A stretch of DNA of 21,262 bases from Prevotella sp. (GTDB lineage Bacteria; Bacteroidota; Bacteroidia; Bacteroidales; Bacteroidaceae), in the NCBI GenBank assembly GCA_017428805.1, contig JAFRQC010000121.1:1-21262 (forward strand). The letters run 5' to 3'. The notes beneath the pieces are model-generated. The model searched no databases and was not told the DNA's origin. It saw nothing but the letters and a program-made list of their open reading frames with translations. A program made the translations under genes and the position numbers. Positions 1 through 7,792 of the stretch are shown piece after piece (the stretch's first letter is position 1; each line of letters opens with the position of its first letter).

Positions 1-42
1 AAGTATTGATGTAAACCCTATTTATGACTAACGTAAAGTCGA

Positions 43-111
43 GTCAACGTAAATTAACAATAAGTTTAACCCGGGTCAACCCTTATCATGAGTAAGACTC
101 CAAGTAGTCAA
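43..111. repeat. GTCAA half-sites at 32-bp spacing
   Basis: GTCAA occurs at 43-47, 75-79 and 107-111, exactly 32 bp apart. The middle copy is the right half of a degenerate palindrome (TTAACCCGGGTCAA, 66-79) that resembles the sites at 165-245; the other two look like single half-sites. These may be weaker outliers of the same operator-like array. Only the spacing and sequence are seen; function is unknown. Confidence 0.45.
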
Positions 112-163
112 CAAAAATCGTTAAACTACAGGAAACCGATGCTGAATGCCGTACAAACCGTTC

Positions 164-251
164 TTTGACTTCAGTCAACGCATTGTTTGACTGGAGTCGA
201 AAAACCATTTGACTGGAGTCAACGAATCAGTTGACATAATGTCAACAAGTA
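164..251. repeat. Four TTGAC-GTCAA palindromes at 22-bp period
   Basis: Four palindromes lie at 165-178 (TTGACTTCAGTCAA), 187-200 (TTGACTGGAGTCGA), 209-222 (TTGACTGGAGTCAA) and 231-245 (TTGACATAATGTCAA). Their left ends are exactly 22 bp apart, about two helical turns, so all sites face the same side of the DNA. The last ends 12 bp before the -33 element of the promoter at 258-289. This looks like a multi-site operator for a dimeric regulator. An iteron-like replication or partition site is the alternative. No adjacent regulator gene is in the window. Confidence 0.7.
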
Positions 252-257
252 CGACAG

Positions 258-289
258 TTTGGAATTCGACGAAAAATGTTGTATCTTTG
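258..289 (+). promoter_or_regulatory. Bacteroidota-type promoter upstream of the 139-bp palindrome
   Basis: TTTG at 258-261, a 20-bp spacer and TATCTTTG at 282-289 match the Bacteroidota primary sigma consensus (TTTG, about 19-21 bp, TAnnTTTG). Transcription would start near 295 and run into the palindrome at 323-461. No convincing reading frame follows before the next promoter, so the product would be a structured leader or non-coding RNA, or a long 5' leader for the gene at 547. Confidence 0.6.
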
Positions 290-322
290 CACTTGTGTTC
301 ATTGACAGTTTGATGATACTAT

Positions 323-461
323 GGACAGGGGTGACAGAAGTGACAGTACTTTTCCTAAAAATCTCGCGCGTACCGCGAACACATAGGCGCGTATTTATAC
401 TGTACCTGCGGTACGCGCGAAAAAAGTTACATTTTTACTGTCACTACTGTCACCACTGTCC
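323..461. repeat. 139-bp imperfect palindrome with nested inverted repeats
   Basis: Outer arms of 26 bp (323-348 and 436-461) match at 24 of 26 positions and contain repeated GTGACAG/CTGTCAC units. Inner arms of 13 bp (364-376 and 408-420, TCGCGCGTACCGC and its complement) match perfectly. Both gaps between inner and outer arms are 15 bp and the loop is 31 bp, so the element is fully symmetric. It could be a REP- or MITE-like mobile repeat, or it could fold as one long hairpin in RNA started at the promoter at 258-289. The weak TTG-start frame covering it (259-489) is unlikely to be a gene. Confidence 0.8.
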
Positions 462-481
462 AATAAAAATGGGAGATTTTG

Positions 482-512
482 TTGTCTGATTCAAATATAT
501 TGCGTACCTTTG
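482..512 (+). promoter_or_regulatory. Promoter of the secreted protein gene at 547
   Basis: TTG at 482-484, a 20-bp spacer and TACCTTTG at 505-512 match the Bacteroidota promoter pattern. The start would fall near 518, giving a 5' leader of roughly 30 bases before the ATG at 547. The sequence before the ATG is AT-rich and has no Shine-Dalgarno motif, as is usual in this phylum. Confidence 0.7.
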
Positions 513-546
513 CACGCTGAATCATAAACTCTAAATTATAATCATA

Positions 547-1443
547 ATGAAAAAGATCATGATGGTCAGTCTGATGCTGACAATCGCCATGGCCTTAGAG
601 GCACAAGTGAAAGTAGCCCCGAAAATGGAGAAGGGCACAGTAAAAACGTATGTAGCAGAAGCCACGATCACGCTTCCCGGACAGGGCGACGTGAAGGTGA
701 CGGCAGACTCGAAGTATGCCATCACCGACGCCAAAGCCGACAGTTATGTGCTCGAGATGGTGAGTACGGACGTGAAGACGGAGTGCGAGCCGGGCAACAT
801 CGCCGGTAAGCTGGTGGCTGCTGCCCAGGAGATGATGAAGGACGCCGTGGTGCGTGCTACCCTCGACAAGGACGGCCGCATCCAAAACATCCTAAACGGT
901 GACGAGGTGAAGGCGAGAGTCGATAAGCAGGCCGACGCCTTCATCGACCAGATGTTGGCGGACGTGCCCCAGCTGGCAGGAGTCGTTTCCAAGGACGCCC
1001 TGAAGCAGCAGGTGTCACAGGCGCTCACCGTCGAGGGCCTCGTACAGACCTTGCAGCAGGCCACATCGCCTCTGGCACTCAACGGCAAGACCATCGCCTC
1101 GGGCAGTCAGGAGGAGTTCATCAGCCAGGAGGGTCTCAAGATGAAGCGCATGTATTTCGTCAACGGCAAGACCATCATCGCCAACTCGGTGATGAACATG
1201 ACGGAGGACGAGATGAAGCAGACGATCATCAAACAGGTGGAGAAGAGCGCCCCTGATCAGGCCCAGATGATCAAGGACAACATCGACCAGCTGATGTCAA
1301 CCGGTATGCTGAAGATGGACCACAAGGAGACCGCCACGTATGAGCTGCAGGACGACGGCTGGGTGAAGAGCATCGTGGTCGATTCCACCACCGAGACAAT
1401 GGGACAGACGGTGGTGTCGAAAAGCATCGTCACGCTAAAATAG
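547..1443 (+). CDS. Secreted protein of unknown function, 298 aa
   Basis: I do not recognise this family with certainty. The N-terminus is a clear Sec signal peptide (MKK, then a hydrophobic stretch to about residue 17) with a likely cleavage after LEA at residue 19. No lipobox cysteine is present, so the mature protein of about 279 residues should be periplasmic or exported. The mature part has one cysteine and no membrane segment. Its middle is a charged, probably helical region (roughly residues 80-150), and its C-terminus (about 240-298) looks like beta strands with many Thr/Val residues. It has its own promoter at 482-512 and no terminator before the next gene, which also has its own promoter. 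Composition matches the neighbours. The call as a real secreted gene is firm; function is open. Confidence 0.85.
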   Translation: MKKIMMVSLMLTIAMALEAQVKVAPKMEKGTVKTYVAEATITLPGQGDVKVTADSKYAITDAKADSYVLEMVSTDVKTECEPGNIAGKLVAAAQEMMKDAVVRATLDKDGRIQNILNGDEVKARVDKQADAFIDQMLADVPQLAGVVSKDALKQQVSQALTVEGLVQTLQQATSPLALNGKTIASGSQEEFISQEGLKMKRMYFVNGKTIIANSVMNMTEDEMKQTIIKQVEKSAPDQAQMIKDNIDQLMSTGMLKMDHKETATYELQDDGWVKSIVVDSTTETMGQTVVSKSIVTLK

Positions 1444-1452
1444 TTACAAATA

Positions 1453-1484
1453 TTTGGTGGGAAATAAAAAATAATGTACCTTTG
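1453..1484 (+). promoter_or_regulatory. Promoter of the FISUMP-like gene
   Basis: TTTG at 1453-1456, a 20-bp spacer and TACCTTTG at 1477-1484 form a good Bacteroidota promoter. It starts only 9 bp after the stop codon of the upstream gene. The predicted start near 1490 leaves a leader of about 29 bases before the ATG at 1519. Confidence 0.75.
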
Positions 1485-1518
1485 CAGCGTCAAAAGACAA
1501 AAACTGTTATAATACGAT

Positions 1519-2190
1519 ATGAAGAAAATTATCTTAATGACGCTGTCCGTCATGTTCATGGGAGCCGTTGGCCATGCCAAGGTGAACGGAACGGATGACG
1601 GATCGAAGGCTCCCGACGGAGTGGAGGCTGTCGATTTAGGACTGAGTGTGAAGTGGGCCAACATGAATGTGGGTGCAAAGAAGGAATCCGGCTTCGGCAC
1701 GTACTTCGCATGGGGCGAGACCAAACCGAAGGAGTACTACTCGTGGGGCACCTATGCGTGGAGCAAGGGGGATACCAACTTCCTGATGAAATATTCTGTG
1801 AACGACAAGATGATCAGGCTGCTTCTCACCGACGATGCTGCCCGCCTCAACTGGGGCGGCAATTGGCGCATGCCCACCGTGGAGGAGTACGATGAGTTGG
1901 TGGACCCTGCCAAATGCACCTGGGAATGGACTACGAAGGACGGCGTCAACGGCTATAAGGTTACCGGCAAGAAGACGGGCAACTCCATCTTCCTGCCCAT
2001 CACGGGGTTCCGATTCTATTCTGAAGTCCAGTTCCGCGCCATCAAAGGTGTCTACTGGACATCAACCCTCTATTCAGGCAATCCCTTCAAGGCCTGGTGT
2101 CTGGAATTCGACTTCTCGGATTACAAAGTGGACTTCGGCAACCTCTCCAGCAATCGCTTCAGCGGTCGCTGCATCCGTGCCGTCCAATAA
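1519..2190 (+). CDS. Secreted FISUMP-like domain protein, 223 aa
   Basis: Residues 1-20 are a signal peptide (cleavage likely after GHA). The rest matches the pattern of the short secreted domains annotated FISUMP (Fibrobacter succinogenes major paralogous domain) that occur in many copies in Bacteroides and Prevotella: DLGLSVKWANMNVGA (39-53), a Trp/Tyr-rich FAWGETKP segment (63-70), NWGGNWRMPT (111-120), YWTSTLY (179-185) and RFSGRCIRAV near the end (213-222). The biochemical role of this fold is not established; relatives are exported and probably surface-associated or sugar-binding, which is inference. It is a single-domain, full-length copy. The gene has its own promoter, and ddh follows after 40 bp with no visible promoter, so readthrough into ddh is likely. 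Confidence 0.8.
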   Translation: MKKIILMTLSVMFMGAVGHAKVNGTDDGSKAPDGVEAVDLGLSVKWANMNVGAKKESGFGTYFAWGETKPKEYYSWGTYAWSKGDTNFLMKYSVNDKMIRLLLTDDAARLNWGGNWRMPTVEEYDELVDPAKCTWEWTTKDGVNGYKVTGKKTGNSIFLPITGFRFYSEVQFRAIKGVYWTSTLYSGNPFKAWCLEFDFSDYKVDFGNLSSNRFSGRCIRAVQ

Positions 2191-2230
2191 CATCGACAAT
2201 ACTAATCAACCAACAAAAGACATAGATAAA

Positions 2231-3130
2231 ATGAAGAAAATCAGAGCCGCCGTCGTAGGTTACGGCAACATCGGAAAGTATGCTCTGGAGGCACTGGAGA
2301 CAGCCCCCGACATGGAAGTGGCAGGCATCGTGCGCCGCAATGGTGCAGAGAACAAGCCCGCAGAACTGGCACAGTATGACGTGGTGAAGGACATCCGCGA
2401 ACTGAAGGATGTCGATGTGGCCATCCTCGCCACCCCCACCCGCTCGTGCGAGGAGTATGCCAACATGATCCTGCCCTTAGGCATCAACACCGTCGACTCG
2501 TTCGACATCCACACGAACATCCGTGGCTATCGTGAGCGACTGATGAAACTGAACCAGGAGACGAACACCGTCAGCGTGATTGCTGCCGGCTGGGACCCGG
2601 GCTCTGACTCCATCGTCCGTACGCTTATGCAGAGCCTCGCTCCGAAGGGTCTCTCGTACACGAACTTCGGTCCGGGTATGTCGATGGGCCACAGCGTGTG
2701 CGTACGCAGTAAGAAGGGCGTGAAGAACGCGCTGAGCATGACGATCCCCCTGGGTGAGGGCATCCACCGCCGTATGGTGTATGTGGAGCTGGAAGAGGGT
2801 GCCAAGTTGGAGGACGTGACGAAGGACATCAAGGCCGATCCGTATTTCGCCTCCGACGAGACACATGTGTTCCAGGTGGAGAGCGTAGATGATGTGCGCG
2901 ACATGGGTCACGGCGTGAACCTCGTGCGCAAGGGTGTCAGCGGCAAGACGCAGAACCAGCGCCTGGAGTTCAATATGAGCATCAACAACCCCGCCCTGAC
3001 AGGTCAGGTGCTGGTCAACGTGGCCCGTGCCTCGATGCGTCTGCAGCCCGGCTGCTACACGATGGTCGAGATTCCCGTCATCGACATGCTCCCCGGTGAC
3101 CGTGCCGATCTGATCGAGCATCTGGTATGA
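2231..3130 (+). CDS. ddh: meso-Diaminopimelate D-dehydrogenase
   Basis: NADP-dependent enzyme that makes meso-diaminopimelate from tetrahydrodipicolinate and ammonia, a one-step route to lysine and the peptidoglycan cross-linking residue (EC 1.4.1.16); cytoplasmic. The 299-aa product has the Rossmann motif GYGNIG at residues 10-15 and family-typical segments: TVDSFDIH, AAGWDPGSDS, FGPGMSMGHS, GHGVNLVRKG and a C-terminal RASMRLQPGCYTMVEI. Length is close to the usual 320-330 residues. The start is the ATG at 2231, followed directly by MKKIRAAVVGYG; the open frame extends upstream only through the antiphase of the FISUMP gene. The stop overlaps the purN start (ATGA, 3127-3130), so the two are probably translationally coupled. 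Confidence 0.93.
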   Translation: MKKIRAAVVGYGNIGKYALEALETAPDMEVAGIVRRNGAENKPAELAQYDVVKDIRELKDVDVAILATPTRSCEEYANMILPLGINTVDSFDIHTNIRGYRERLMKLNQETNTVSVIAAGWDPGSDSIVRTLMQSLAPKGLSYTNFGPGMSMGHSVCVRSKKGVKNALSMTIPLGEGIHRRMVYVELEEGAKLEDVTKDIKADPYFASDETHVFQVESVDDVRDMGHGVNLVRKGVSGKTQNQRLEFNMSINNPALTGQVLVNVARASMRLQPGCYTMVEIPVIDMLPGDRADLIEHLV

Positions 3131-3702
3131 ATTTAGCGATTTTTGTATCTGGGAGCGGGACGAACTGCGAGAACCTGATTAAATATTTTAAGGACTCGGA
3201 GGTGGTGAATATCGCCCTGGTGGTCAGCAATAAGCCCGATGCCTATGCCCTTGTGAGGGCTGAGCGGTTAGGAGTGCCGACGGCTGTGACGCCCAAGGCC
3301 GAGCTGAACAACCCGGAAGTGATGATGCCGCTGCTCAGGAAATACGACATCGGCTTCATCGTCCTGGCAGGATGGCTGCCACTGATACCGAACTTCCTCA
3401 TCGACGCCTATCCGCATAAGATCATCAACATCCACCCTGCCCTGCTGCCGAAGTACGGTGGCAAAGGTATGTGGGGACATCATGTGCATGAGGCCGTGAA
3501 GGCTGCGGGAGAGACGGAGACGGGTATGACCGTTCATTGGGTGACGCCCGTATGCGATGCGGGAGAGATCATCGCCCAGTACCGCGTGGCCCTCTCACCC
3601 GACGATACGGTGGATGACATCGCGGAGAAGGAACATCAACTCGAAATGGAATACTTCCCCAAGGTCGTGGAAGACATTATTAAAAACGCTGCGGAGAATT
3701 AA
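3127..3702 (+). CDS. purN: Phosphoribosylglycinamide formyltransferase
   Basis: Transfers a formyl group from 10-formyl-tetrahydrofolate to GAR in the third step of purine synthesis (EC 2.1.2.2). The 191-aa product starts MNLAIFVSGSGTN (phosphate-binding loop). It carries the catalytic triad of the family: N101 and H103 in IINIHPALLPKYGGKG and D144 in CDAGEII. Length is typical. The ATG overlaps the ddh stop by 4 bp. The last codons and the stop lie inside a bidirectional terminator shared with lpdA; the two convergent genes overlap by 4 bp (3699-3702). The folate one-carbon link with the glycine-cleavage operon next door is metabolically sensible (glycine cleavage feeds methylene-THF), but the two are on opposite strands. 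Confidence 0.95.
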   Translation: MNLAIFVSGSGTNCENLIKYFKDSEVVNIALVVSNKPDAYALVRAERLGVPTAVTPKAELNNPEVMMPLLRKYDIGFIVLAGWLPLIPNFLIDAYPHKIINIHPALLPKYGGKGMWGHHVHEAVKAAGETETGMTVHWVTPVCDAGEIIAQYRVALSPDDTVDDIAEKEHQLEMEYFPKVVEDIIKNAAEN

Positions 3703-3717
3703 TCCGCAGCGTTTTTT
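3682..3717. terminator. Bidirectional terminator shared by purN and lpdA
   Basis: A perfect 9-bp stem CGCTGCGGA (3687-3695) pairs with TCCGCAGCG (3703-3711) around a 7-base loop (3696-3702). It is flanked by A5 on the left and T6 on the right, so it reads as an intrinsic terminator in both directions. Both stop codons lie in or at the loop, so the stem is made of coding sequence of both genes. Confidence 0.9.
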
Positions 3718-4994
3718 AATATCTCTGACAAAGTAGGATGGATATGGACCATGTCGGCCAGTTCGTCGATAGTGGTATGCTTGCACATCAGGACGGAGAC
3801 CTCCTGAACGATGTCGGCGGAATGAGCGCCGTAGGCGTGACAGCCGAGAATGAGGCCGTTCAGACCACCCCGCCCTTCGGGCACCCCTCCTCGCTCGGCT
3901 TTGCCGCTTTGCCCTGCAAAGAACTCAGGAGGGGAAATGAATAGTTTCAGCATTCCTTCGGTCGCGTTCATGGCGAGGGCCTTGCCGTTGGCGCGCCAGA
4001 AGGACTTCTTGCAGACATATGGGATGCCCTGTTCCTTAAGTTGATCCTCCGTGGGGCCTACGCAGGCAGCCTCGGGTTCTGTGAAGATGGCGGCAGGCAT
4101 AATGTCGAAACGAATATGGTCCTTCTTACCGAGAATACGATTCACAACATGGACAGCCTGCATCTCTGCGGCGTGGGCAAGCATCTGACGACCGTTGACA
4201 TCGCCAATCGCAAAGACTTTGGGCTTTGTGATTACCTCAAAGTCATCATTGACGGGGATGGCACCATTAGGAGCGAGATCCACGCCTATCGCCTCAAGAC
4301 CTAAGCCCTCGGTACGGGGCTTGCGACCCGTGGCCATGAGGACGACATCGGCATCGAGATCAGCGATATCCTCTACGGCCGTCTTCATCTTGAAGGTGAT
4401 GCCCTGCTTCTCCAAGTATTTGCGCAGACGTTTGGCGATGTCGCTGTCGAGGGCAGGCAGACACTCCTTCAGGTATTCGATGACCGTCACCTCAGAACCG
4501 AAACGATGGAAGACACTCGCAAACTCCATACCGATGACACCGGCACCGATGATGGCGAGGCGCTTGGGCAGCGTGTCGAGTTGGAGGAGCCCTGTGGAAT
4601 CAACCACACGGGGATCATCCTTACCCTTGATGGGCAACCATTTCGTCTCAGAACCCGTGGCAATGATGATAGGGACCTCCCCCAACGCCTCCTTTAAGAG
4701 GGGAGTCGTGGCAAACGAGGCGTTTTCACGGATGAGGGTGATGTTGGGGTGAGAAAGGATGCCCTCTACCCCTGCACGGAGCTGAGGAACGACCTGAGCC
4801 ATACGCTCACGGGCCTCTTCGAAGGTCTCGGAATGGACATAGGTCTTCGTGGGGATACAGCCGACATTGAGACAGGTGCCTCCGACGTCGGAGCCCTCGA
4901 AGATCGTGACCTTCAGGCCTTGCTTGGCGGCATATTCAGCAGCACGATACCCACCAGGGCCTGCGCCAATGATAATAAGATCAGTTGTTGTCAT
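3699..4994 (-). CDS. lpdA: Dihydrolipoyl dehydrogenase (E3 / L-protein)
   Basis: FAD enzyme that reoxidises dihydrolipoyl groups with NAD (EC 1.8.1.4), here most likely the L-protein of glycine cleavage. The 431-aa product has GAGPGGY (FAD, 10-16), the redox disulfide C41/C46 in [13 protein letters not shown], the NAD motif GAGVIG (150-155), the second FAD motif VFAIGDVNG (260-268) and the active-site pair H419/E424 in HIHPTLSE. An ATG further upstream (5051) exists, but M at 4994 directly precedes [14 protein letters not shown] and is the normal family start; it overlaps the gcvPB stop by 14 bp. Two unusual inserts are translated in frame: residues 97-108 ([12 protein letters not shown]) and about 354-379 (starting [17 protein letters not shown]). 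Both match intergenic palindromic repeats rather than E3 sequence (see repeat entries). All catalytic residues are intact, so the enzyme is probably active. Confidence 0.93.
   Translation of the reverse strand: MTTTDLIIIGAGPGGYRAAEYAAKQGLKVTIFEGSDVGGTCLNVGCIPTKTYVHSETFEEARERMAQVVPQLRAGVEGILSHPNITLIRENASFATTPLLKEALGEVPIIIATGSETKWLPIKGKDDPRVVDSTGLLQLDTLPKRLAIIGAGVIGMEFASVFHRFGSEVTVIEYLKECLPALDSDIAKRLRKYLEKQGITFKMKTAVEDIADLDADVVLMATGRKPRTEGLGLEAIGVDLAPNGAIPVNDDFEVITKPKVFAIGDVNGRQMLAHAAEMQAVHVVNRILGKKDHIRFDIMPAAIFTEPEAACVGPTEDQLKEQGIPYVCKKSFWRANGKALAMNATEGMLKLFISPPEFFAGQSGKAERGGVPEGRGGLNGLILGCHAYGAHSADIVQEVSVLMCKHTTIDELADMVHIHPTLSEILKNAAD
3858..3935 (-). repeat. Palindromic repeat inserted in frame in lpdA (copy 1)
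   Basis: On the + strand, CCCCTCCT (3884-3891) pairs with AGGAGGGG (3927-3934) around a loop with repeated GCTTTGCC and TGCAAAG. Next to it GCCCTTCGGGC (3872-3882) forms a second small hairpin. From memory this is a GC-rich repeat type often found between genes in Prevotella. Translated on the - strand it gives about 26 residues, ending [10 protein letters not shown], at a place where E3 enzymes normally have only a short beta-hairpin turn before the conserved [15 protein letters not shown] segment. Confidence 0.7.
4671..4706 (-). repeat. Second repeat inserted in frame in lpdA (copy 2)
   Basis: On the - strand the stretch begins ACTCCCCTCTTAAAGGAGG and continues with GCGTTGGGGGAGGT. It contains CTCC/GGAG inverted segments and resembles the CTCCCCTCCTTTAAGGAGGGG repeats common in Bacteroidota intergenic DNA (recalled, not searched). 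It is translated as [12 protein letters not shown] (residues 97-108), just before the conserved IIIATGS strand of the FAD domain. It differs from the repeat at 3858-3935. Confidence 0.6.
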
Positions 4995-6390
4995 TGAGCA
5001 TTTGTTTATACGTTGTGACGGGATGCTTCGCGGCGAGGACATCATCGACACGACCGATAGGTGTCGTATGGGGAGCGGACTTCACCATCTCCGGATCGGT
5101 CTTCGCCTCCTCGGCAATCTGACGCATCACGGCGATGAAACCGTCGAGCGTCTCCTTCGACTCGTTCTCCGTCGGCTCGATCATCAGCGACTCGTGGAAG
5201 AGCAAGGGGAAGTAGATGGTGGGCGCATGATAGCCGTAGTCGAGCAGACGCTTCGCCACATCCATCGTAGTGACTCCCGTTGACTTGTCCTTCAAGCCGT
5301 CGAACACGAACTCATGACAGCAGGTCGTGTCGATGGGTAACTCATAGACATCCTTCAGCGACTCCTTGATATAGTTCGCATTGAGCGTGGCTAACGGTCC
5401 CACCTCTTTAATATGCTCACGGCCCAGCGAGAGGATATAGGCATAGGCCCGCATCATCACGGCGAAGTTGCCATTGTAGGGCGACACGTTGGGGAAGAAC
5501 TCCTGCAATCCCTCACGCACACCGACAGGACCGCTGCCGGGACCACCACCGCCATGAGGCGTAGAGAAGGTCTTATGGAGGTTGATGTGCATCACGTCGA
5601 AGCCCATATCACCAGGACGACAGGCACCGAGCATGGGGTTCAGGTTCGCGCCGTCGTAGTACATCAGACCGCCACAGTCGTGGATGAGTTCCGCAATCTC
5701 AGGGATGCTCGTCTCGAAGAGGCCGAGAGTATTGGGATTGGTCATCATCATGGCGGCAATCTCATTTCCCTGCTCAGCGACGATGCGCTTCAGGTCATCG
5801 ACATCGACCGTACCGTCTGCCTTCGACTTCACCTCGATGATCTCCAGTCCGCAGACAGCCGCCGAAGCGGGGTTCGTGCCGTGGGCAGAGTCGGGCACAA
5901 TCACTTTCTTGCGCTGCAGGTCATCGTGTGAGCGATGATAGTTGTCGATGGTCATCAGACCTGTCAGTTCGCCGTGGGCTCCGGCATAGGGCTTGAAGGT
6001 GAAGTGGTCCAGTCCTGTGAGGGCACAGAGCGACTTCTCCAAGAGGATCACCAGCGCCCTGGCACCCACCACCGTATGCTCCGGCTGCAAGGGGTGCAGG
6101 TTCTGGAACTGCGGCAGGGCAGCCATCTCCTCGTTGATCTTCGGATTGTACTTCATCGTACAGGAGCCGAGGGGATAGAAGCCCGTATCGACACCAAAGT
6201 TATTATTTGAGAGGTTCGTGTAGTGGCGCACCACCGTCAGCTCGTCGCATTCAGGCAAAACGGCCTCCTCGGCACGACACAACTCCTGGGGAATCTCGTA
6301 ATCGCCGAAATTGTTCCTTGGCAGACTGTAACCTCTGCGACCTTCCTTCGAGAGTTCGAAGATTAAATTACCGTATAATCGATTATTCAT
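4981..6390 (-). CDS. gcvPB: Glycine decarboxylase (P-protein) subunit 2
   Basis: C-terminal half of the split P-protein. With GcvPA it decarboxylates glycine and passes the aminomethyl group to lipoyl-GcvH (EC 1.4.4.2). The 469-aa product has the PLP lysine K273 in [20 protein letters not shown], the [15 protein letters not shown] motif (70-84), PYAGAHGE (134-141), [10 protein letters not shown] (168-177) and YYDGANLN (244-251), all typical of this subunit. Length fits subunit 2 (about 470-490). It follows gcvPA after a 91-bp gap that holds an inverted repeat, the only large gap in the last four genes of the operon. Its stop overlaps the lpdA start by 14 bp. Confidence 0.96.
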   Translation of the reverse strand: MNNRLYGNLIFELSKEGRRGYSLPRNNFGDYEIPQELCRAEEAVLPECDELTVVRHYTNLSNNNFGVDTGFYPLGSCTMKYNPKINEEMAALPQFQNLHPLQPEHTVVGARALVILLEKSLCALTGLDHFTFKPYAGAHGELTGLMTIDNYHRSHDDLQRKKVIVPDSAHGTNPASAAVCGLEIIEVKSKADGTVDVDDLKRIVAEQGNEIAAMMMTNPNTLGLFETSIPEIAELIHDCGGLMYYDGANLNPMLGACRPGDMGFDVMHINLHKTFSTPHGGGGPGSGPVGVREGLQEFFPNVSPYNGNFAVMMRAYAYILSLGREHIKEVGPLATLNANYIKESLKDVYELPIDTTCCHEFVFDGLKDKSTGVTTMDVAKRLLDYGYHAPTIYFPLLFHESLMIEPTENESKETLDGFIAVMRQIAEEAKTDPEMVKSAPHTTPIGRVDDVLAAKHPVTTYKQMLNDNN

Positions 6391-6407
6391 TTCGTTATTC
6401 TTTTTTT

Positions 6408-6482
6408 GGCACGGATTCCACGGATTAACACGGCCTGTTATTTTGAGCCGTGACTCTCGAAGAGAGCCGTGTAATCCGTGCC
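6408..6482. repeat. Inverted CACGGATT repeat between gcvPA and gcvPB
   Basis: Arms 6408-6423 and 6467-6482 (GGCACGGATT plus a CACGG extension) pair at 15 of 16 positions. A second CACGGATTaACACGGC copy (6419-6434) offers an alternative pairing with the same right arm. The interior has a small hairpin (CTCTCGAAGAGAG) and two GAGCCGTG copies. The right end touches the gcvPA stop codon. The arm CGTGTAATCCGTGCCTA recurs at 18262-18278. In mRNA it would form a stable hairpin between the two P-protein cistrons, which could act in processing, protection or attenuation. Confidence 0.75.
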
Positions 6483-7792
6483 TATATTAATTTCACGAGG
6501 TTGTCTATTTCTTCCTTGGTGCGCTTCTCCGTGACGGCAAAGAGGAATCCCTCTTCAAACCGAAAACCTCCCATAATACCCGCCTCGATGAAGCGCTGGT
6601 AGAGGGTGTTGGTGTCACCATCGTACTTCACATAGAACTCATTGAAGAACGGCTTGTCGTATCCGAGTGAGAAACGTCCCGTCTTCAACAGTTCGTCGCA
6701 GAGGTAGTGGGCTCCGGCGTAGGACAGTTGGGCAGCCTCTTTCAGGCCCTGCTTACCCATCAGCGACATATAGACCGTCACCCAAAGCGCCATCAGGCTC
6801 TGATTGCTACAGATATTGGACGTGGCCTTCTGACGGCGGATATGCTGTTCGCGGGCCTGGAGGGTAAGTACAAAGGCACGCTGGTCGCGATTATCTTTTG
6901 TCATACCAACGATACGGCCCGGCATCTTGCGGATGAGTTTCTCCGTGCAGCACATATAGCCAACGTACGGCCCACCGAACTGCATAGGAATGCCCAAAGA
7001 CTGGCCATCGCCCACAGCAATGTCAGCCCCCCACTCGCCCGGCGTCTTCAACACGGCGAGGTCTGCTGCCACGCTATCCATAATGAAGAGGGCCTTGCTG
7101 TCGTGGCAGGCATCGGCAAAACCCGTGTAGTCCTCCACGATGCCATAGACATTCGGCTGCTGTACGATGACACCAGCCACGCCTCCCTCAGCGAGACGCG
7201 CCTTCACATCGTCGAGACTCGTAACACCATCCTTGACGGGCAGCACTTCGATTTCTATACCCTGATGCAGGGCATAGGTCTTCAGCACGTCAAAGGTCAA
7301 GGGGTTCAGACAGCCCGACACCAACACCTTATTTACTTTCTTGCCTGCGGCCACCGCCATCATCATCGCCTCAGCACAGGCCGTCGTACCGTCATACATC
7401 GAGGCGTTGGAAACATCCATACCCGTCAGTTCGGCCATCATACTCTGGAACTCGAAGATATAATGCAACGTGCCCTGGGAGATCTCGGCCTGATACGGTG
7501 TGTAGGAGGTCAGGAACTCAGAACGCTGCAACAGGCTGGGAATGACGGAGGGGGTATAGTGGTCATAAACACCCATGCCGGCAAAGCAGGTCAGCTGTTT
7601 GTTTTCCTCTCCGAGTTTCTCGAAGAGCTGCCTGACCTCCATCTCGCTGGCGGCCCTCGGCAACTCGTAGTCGCCCTTGAAGCGGATGCTCTCAGGTATC
7701 TGGGCATAGAGTCCGTCGAGACTCTCTACCCCCACCTTCGCCAGCATCGCCTGCAGGTCATCACTTGTATGTGGGAAATACTTGTAGTCCAT
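6482..7792 (-). CDS. gcvPA: Glycine decarboxylase (P-protein) subunit 1
   Basis: N-terminal half of the split glycine decarboxylase; it forms the active P-protein with GcvPB. The 436-aa product opens with [13 protein letters not shown] and has family-typical segments: [36 protein letters not shown], the [14 protein letters not shown] motif, [11 protein letters not shown] and the [27 protein letters not shown] region. Length matches the usual 440 residues. It lies 8 bp downstream of gcvH and ends at the inverted repeat at 6408-6482. A long open frame on the opposite strand (6707-7798) is a shadow of this gene. Confidence 0.96.
   Translation of the reverse strand: MDYKYFPHTSDDLQAMLAKVGVESLDGLYAQIPESIRFKGDYELPRAASEMEVRQLFEKLGEENKQLTCFAGMGVYDHYTPSVIPSLLQRSEFLTSYTPYQAEISQGTLHYIFEFQSMMAELTGMDVSNASMYDGTTACAEAMMMAVAAGKKVNKVLVSGCLNPLTFDVLKTYALHQGIEIEVLPVKDGVTSLDDVKARLAEGGVAGVIVQQPNVYGIVEDYTGFADACHDSKALFIMDSVAADLAVLKTPGEWGADIAVGDGQSLGIPMQFGGPYVGYMCCTEKLIRKMPGRIVGMTKDNRDQRAFVLTLQAREQHIRRQKATSNICSNQSLMALWVTVYMSLMGKQGLKEAAQLSYAGAHYLCDELLKTGRFSLGYDKPFFNEFYVKYDGDTNTLYQRFIEAGIMGGFRFEEGFLFAVTEKRTKEEIDNLVKLI

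Noticed and set aside
164..251. The 22-bp repeats as a CRISPR array
   Set aside because: The period is 22 bp with 14-15 bp palindromes, leaving no room for spacers, and no cas gene is present.
259..489. Open frame of 76 codons (TTG start) over the left palindrome
   Set aside because: It starts with TTG inside the -33 promoter box, lies across a perfect inverted repeat, and its product is Cys/His/Arg-rich without any family look. It is better explained as non-coding.
2477..3121. Long open frame (214 codons) antisense to ddh
   Set aside because: The sense frame is a clear diaminopimelate dehydrogenase; the antisense product is His/Val/Leu-rich and unlike any family, typical of a shadow in GC-rich codons.
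3858..3935. lpdA as a pseudogene because of the inserted repeat
   Set aside because: Both inserts keep the frame, and all motifs on either side (FAD, disulfide, [11 protein letters not shown]) are intact.
4995..5051. Upstream ATG as the start of lpdA
   Set aside because: It adds 19 residues before the canonical [14 protein letters not shown] start and would need a 71-bp overlap with gcvPB.
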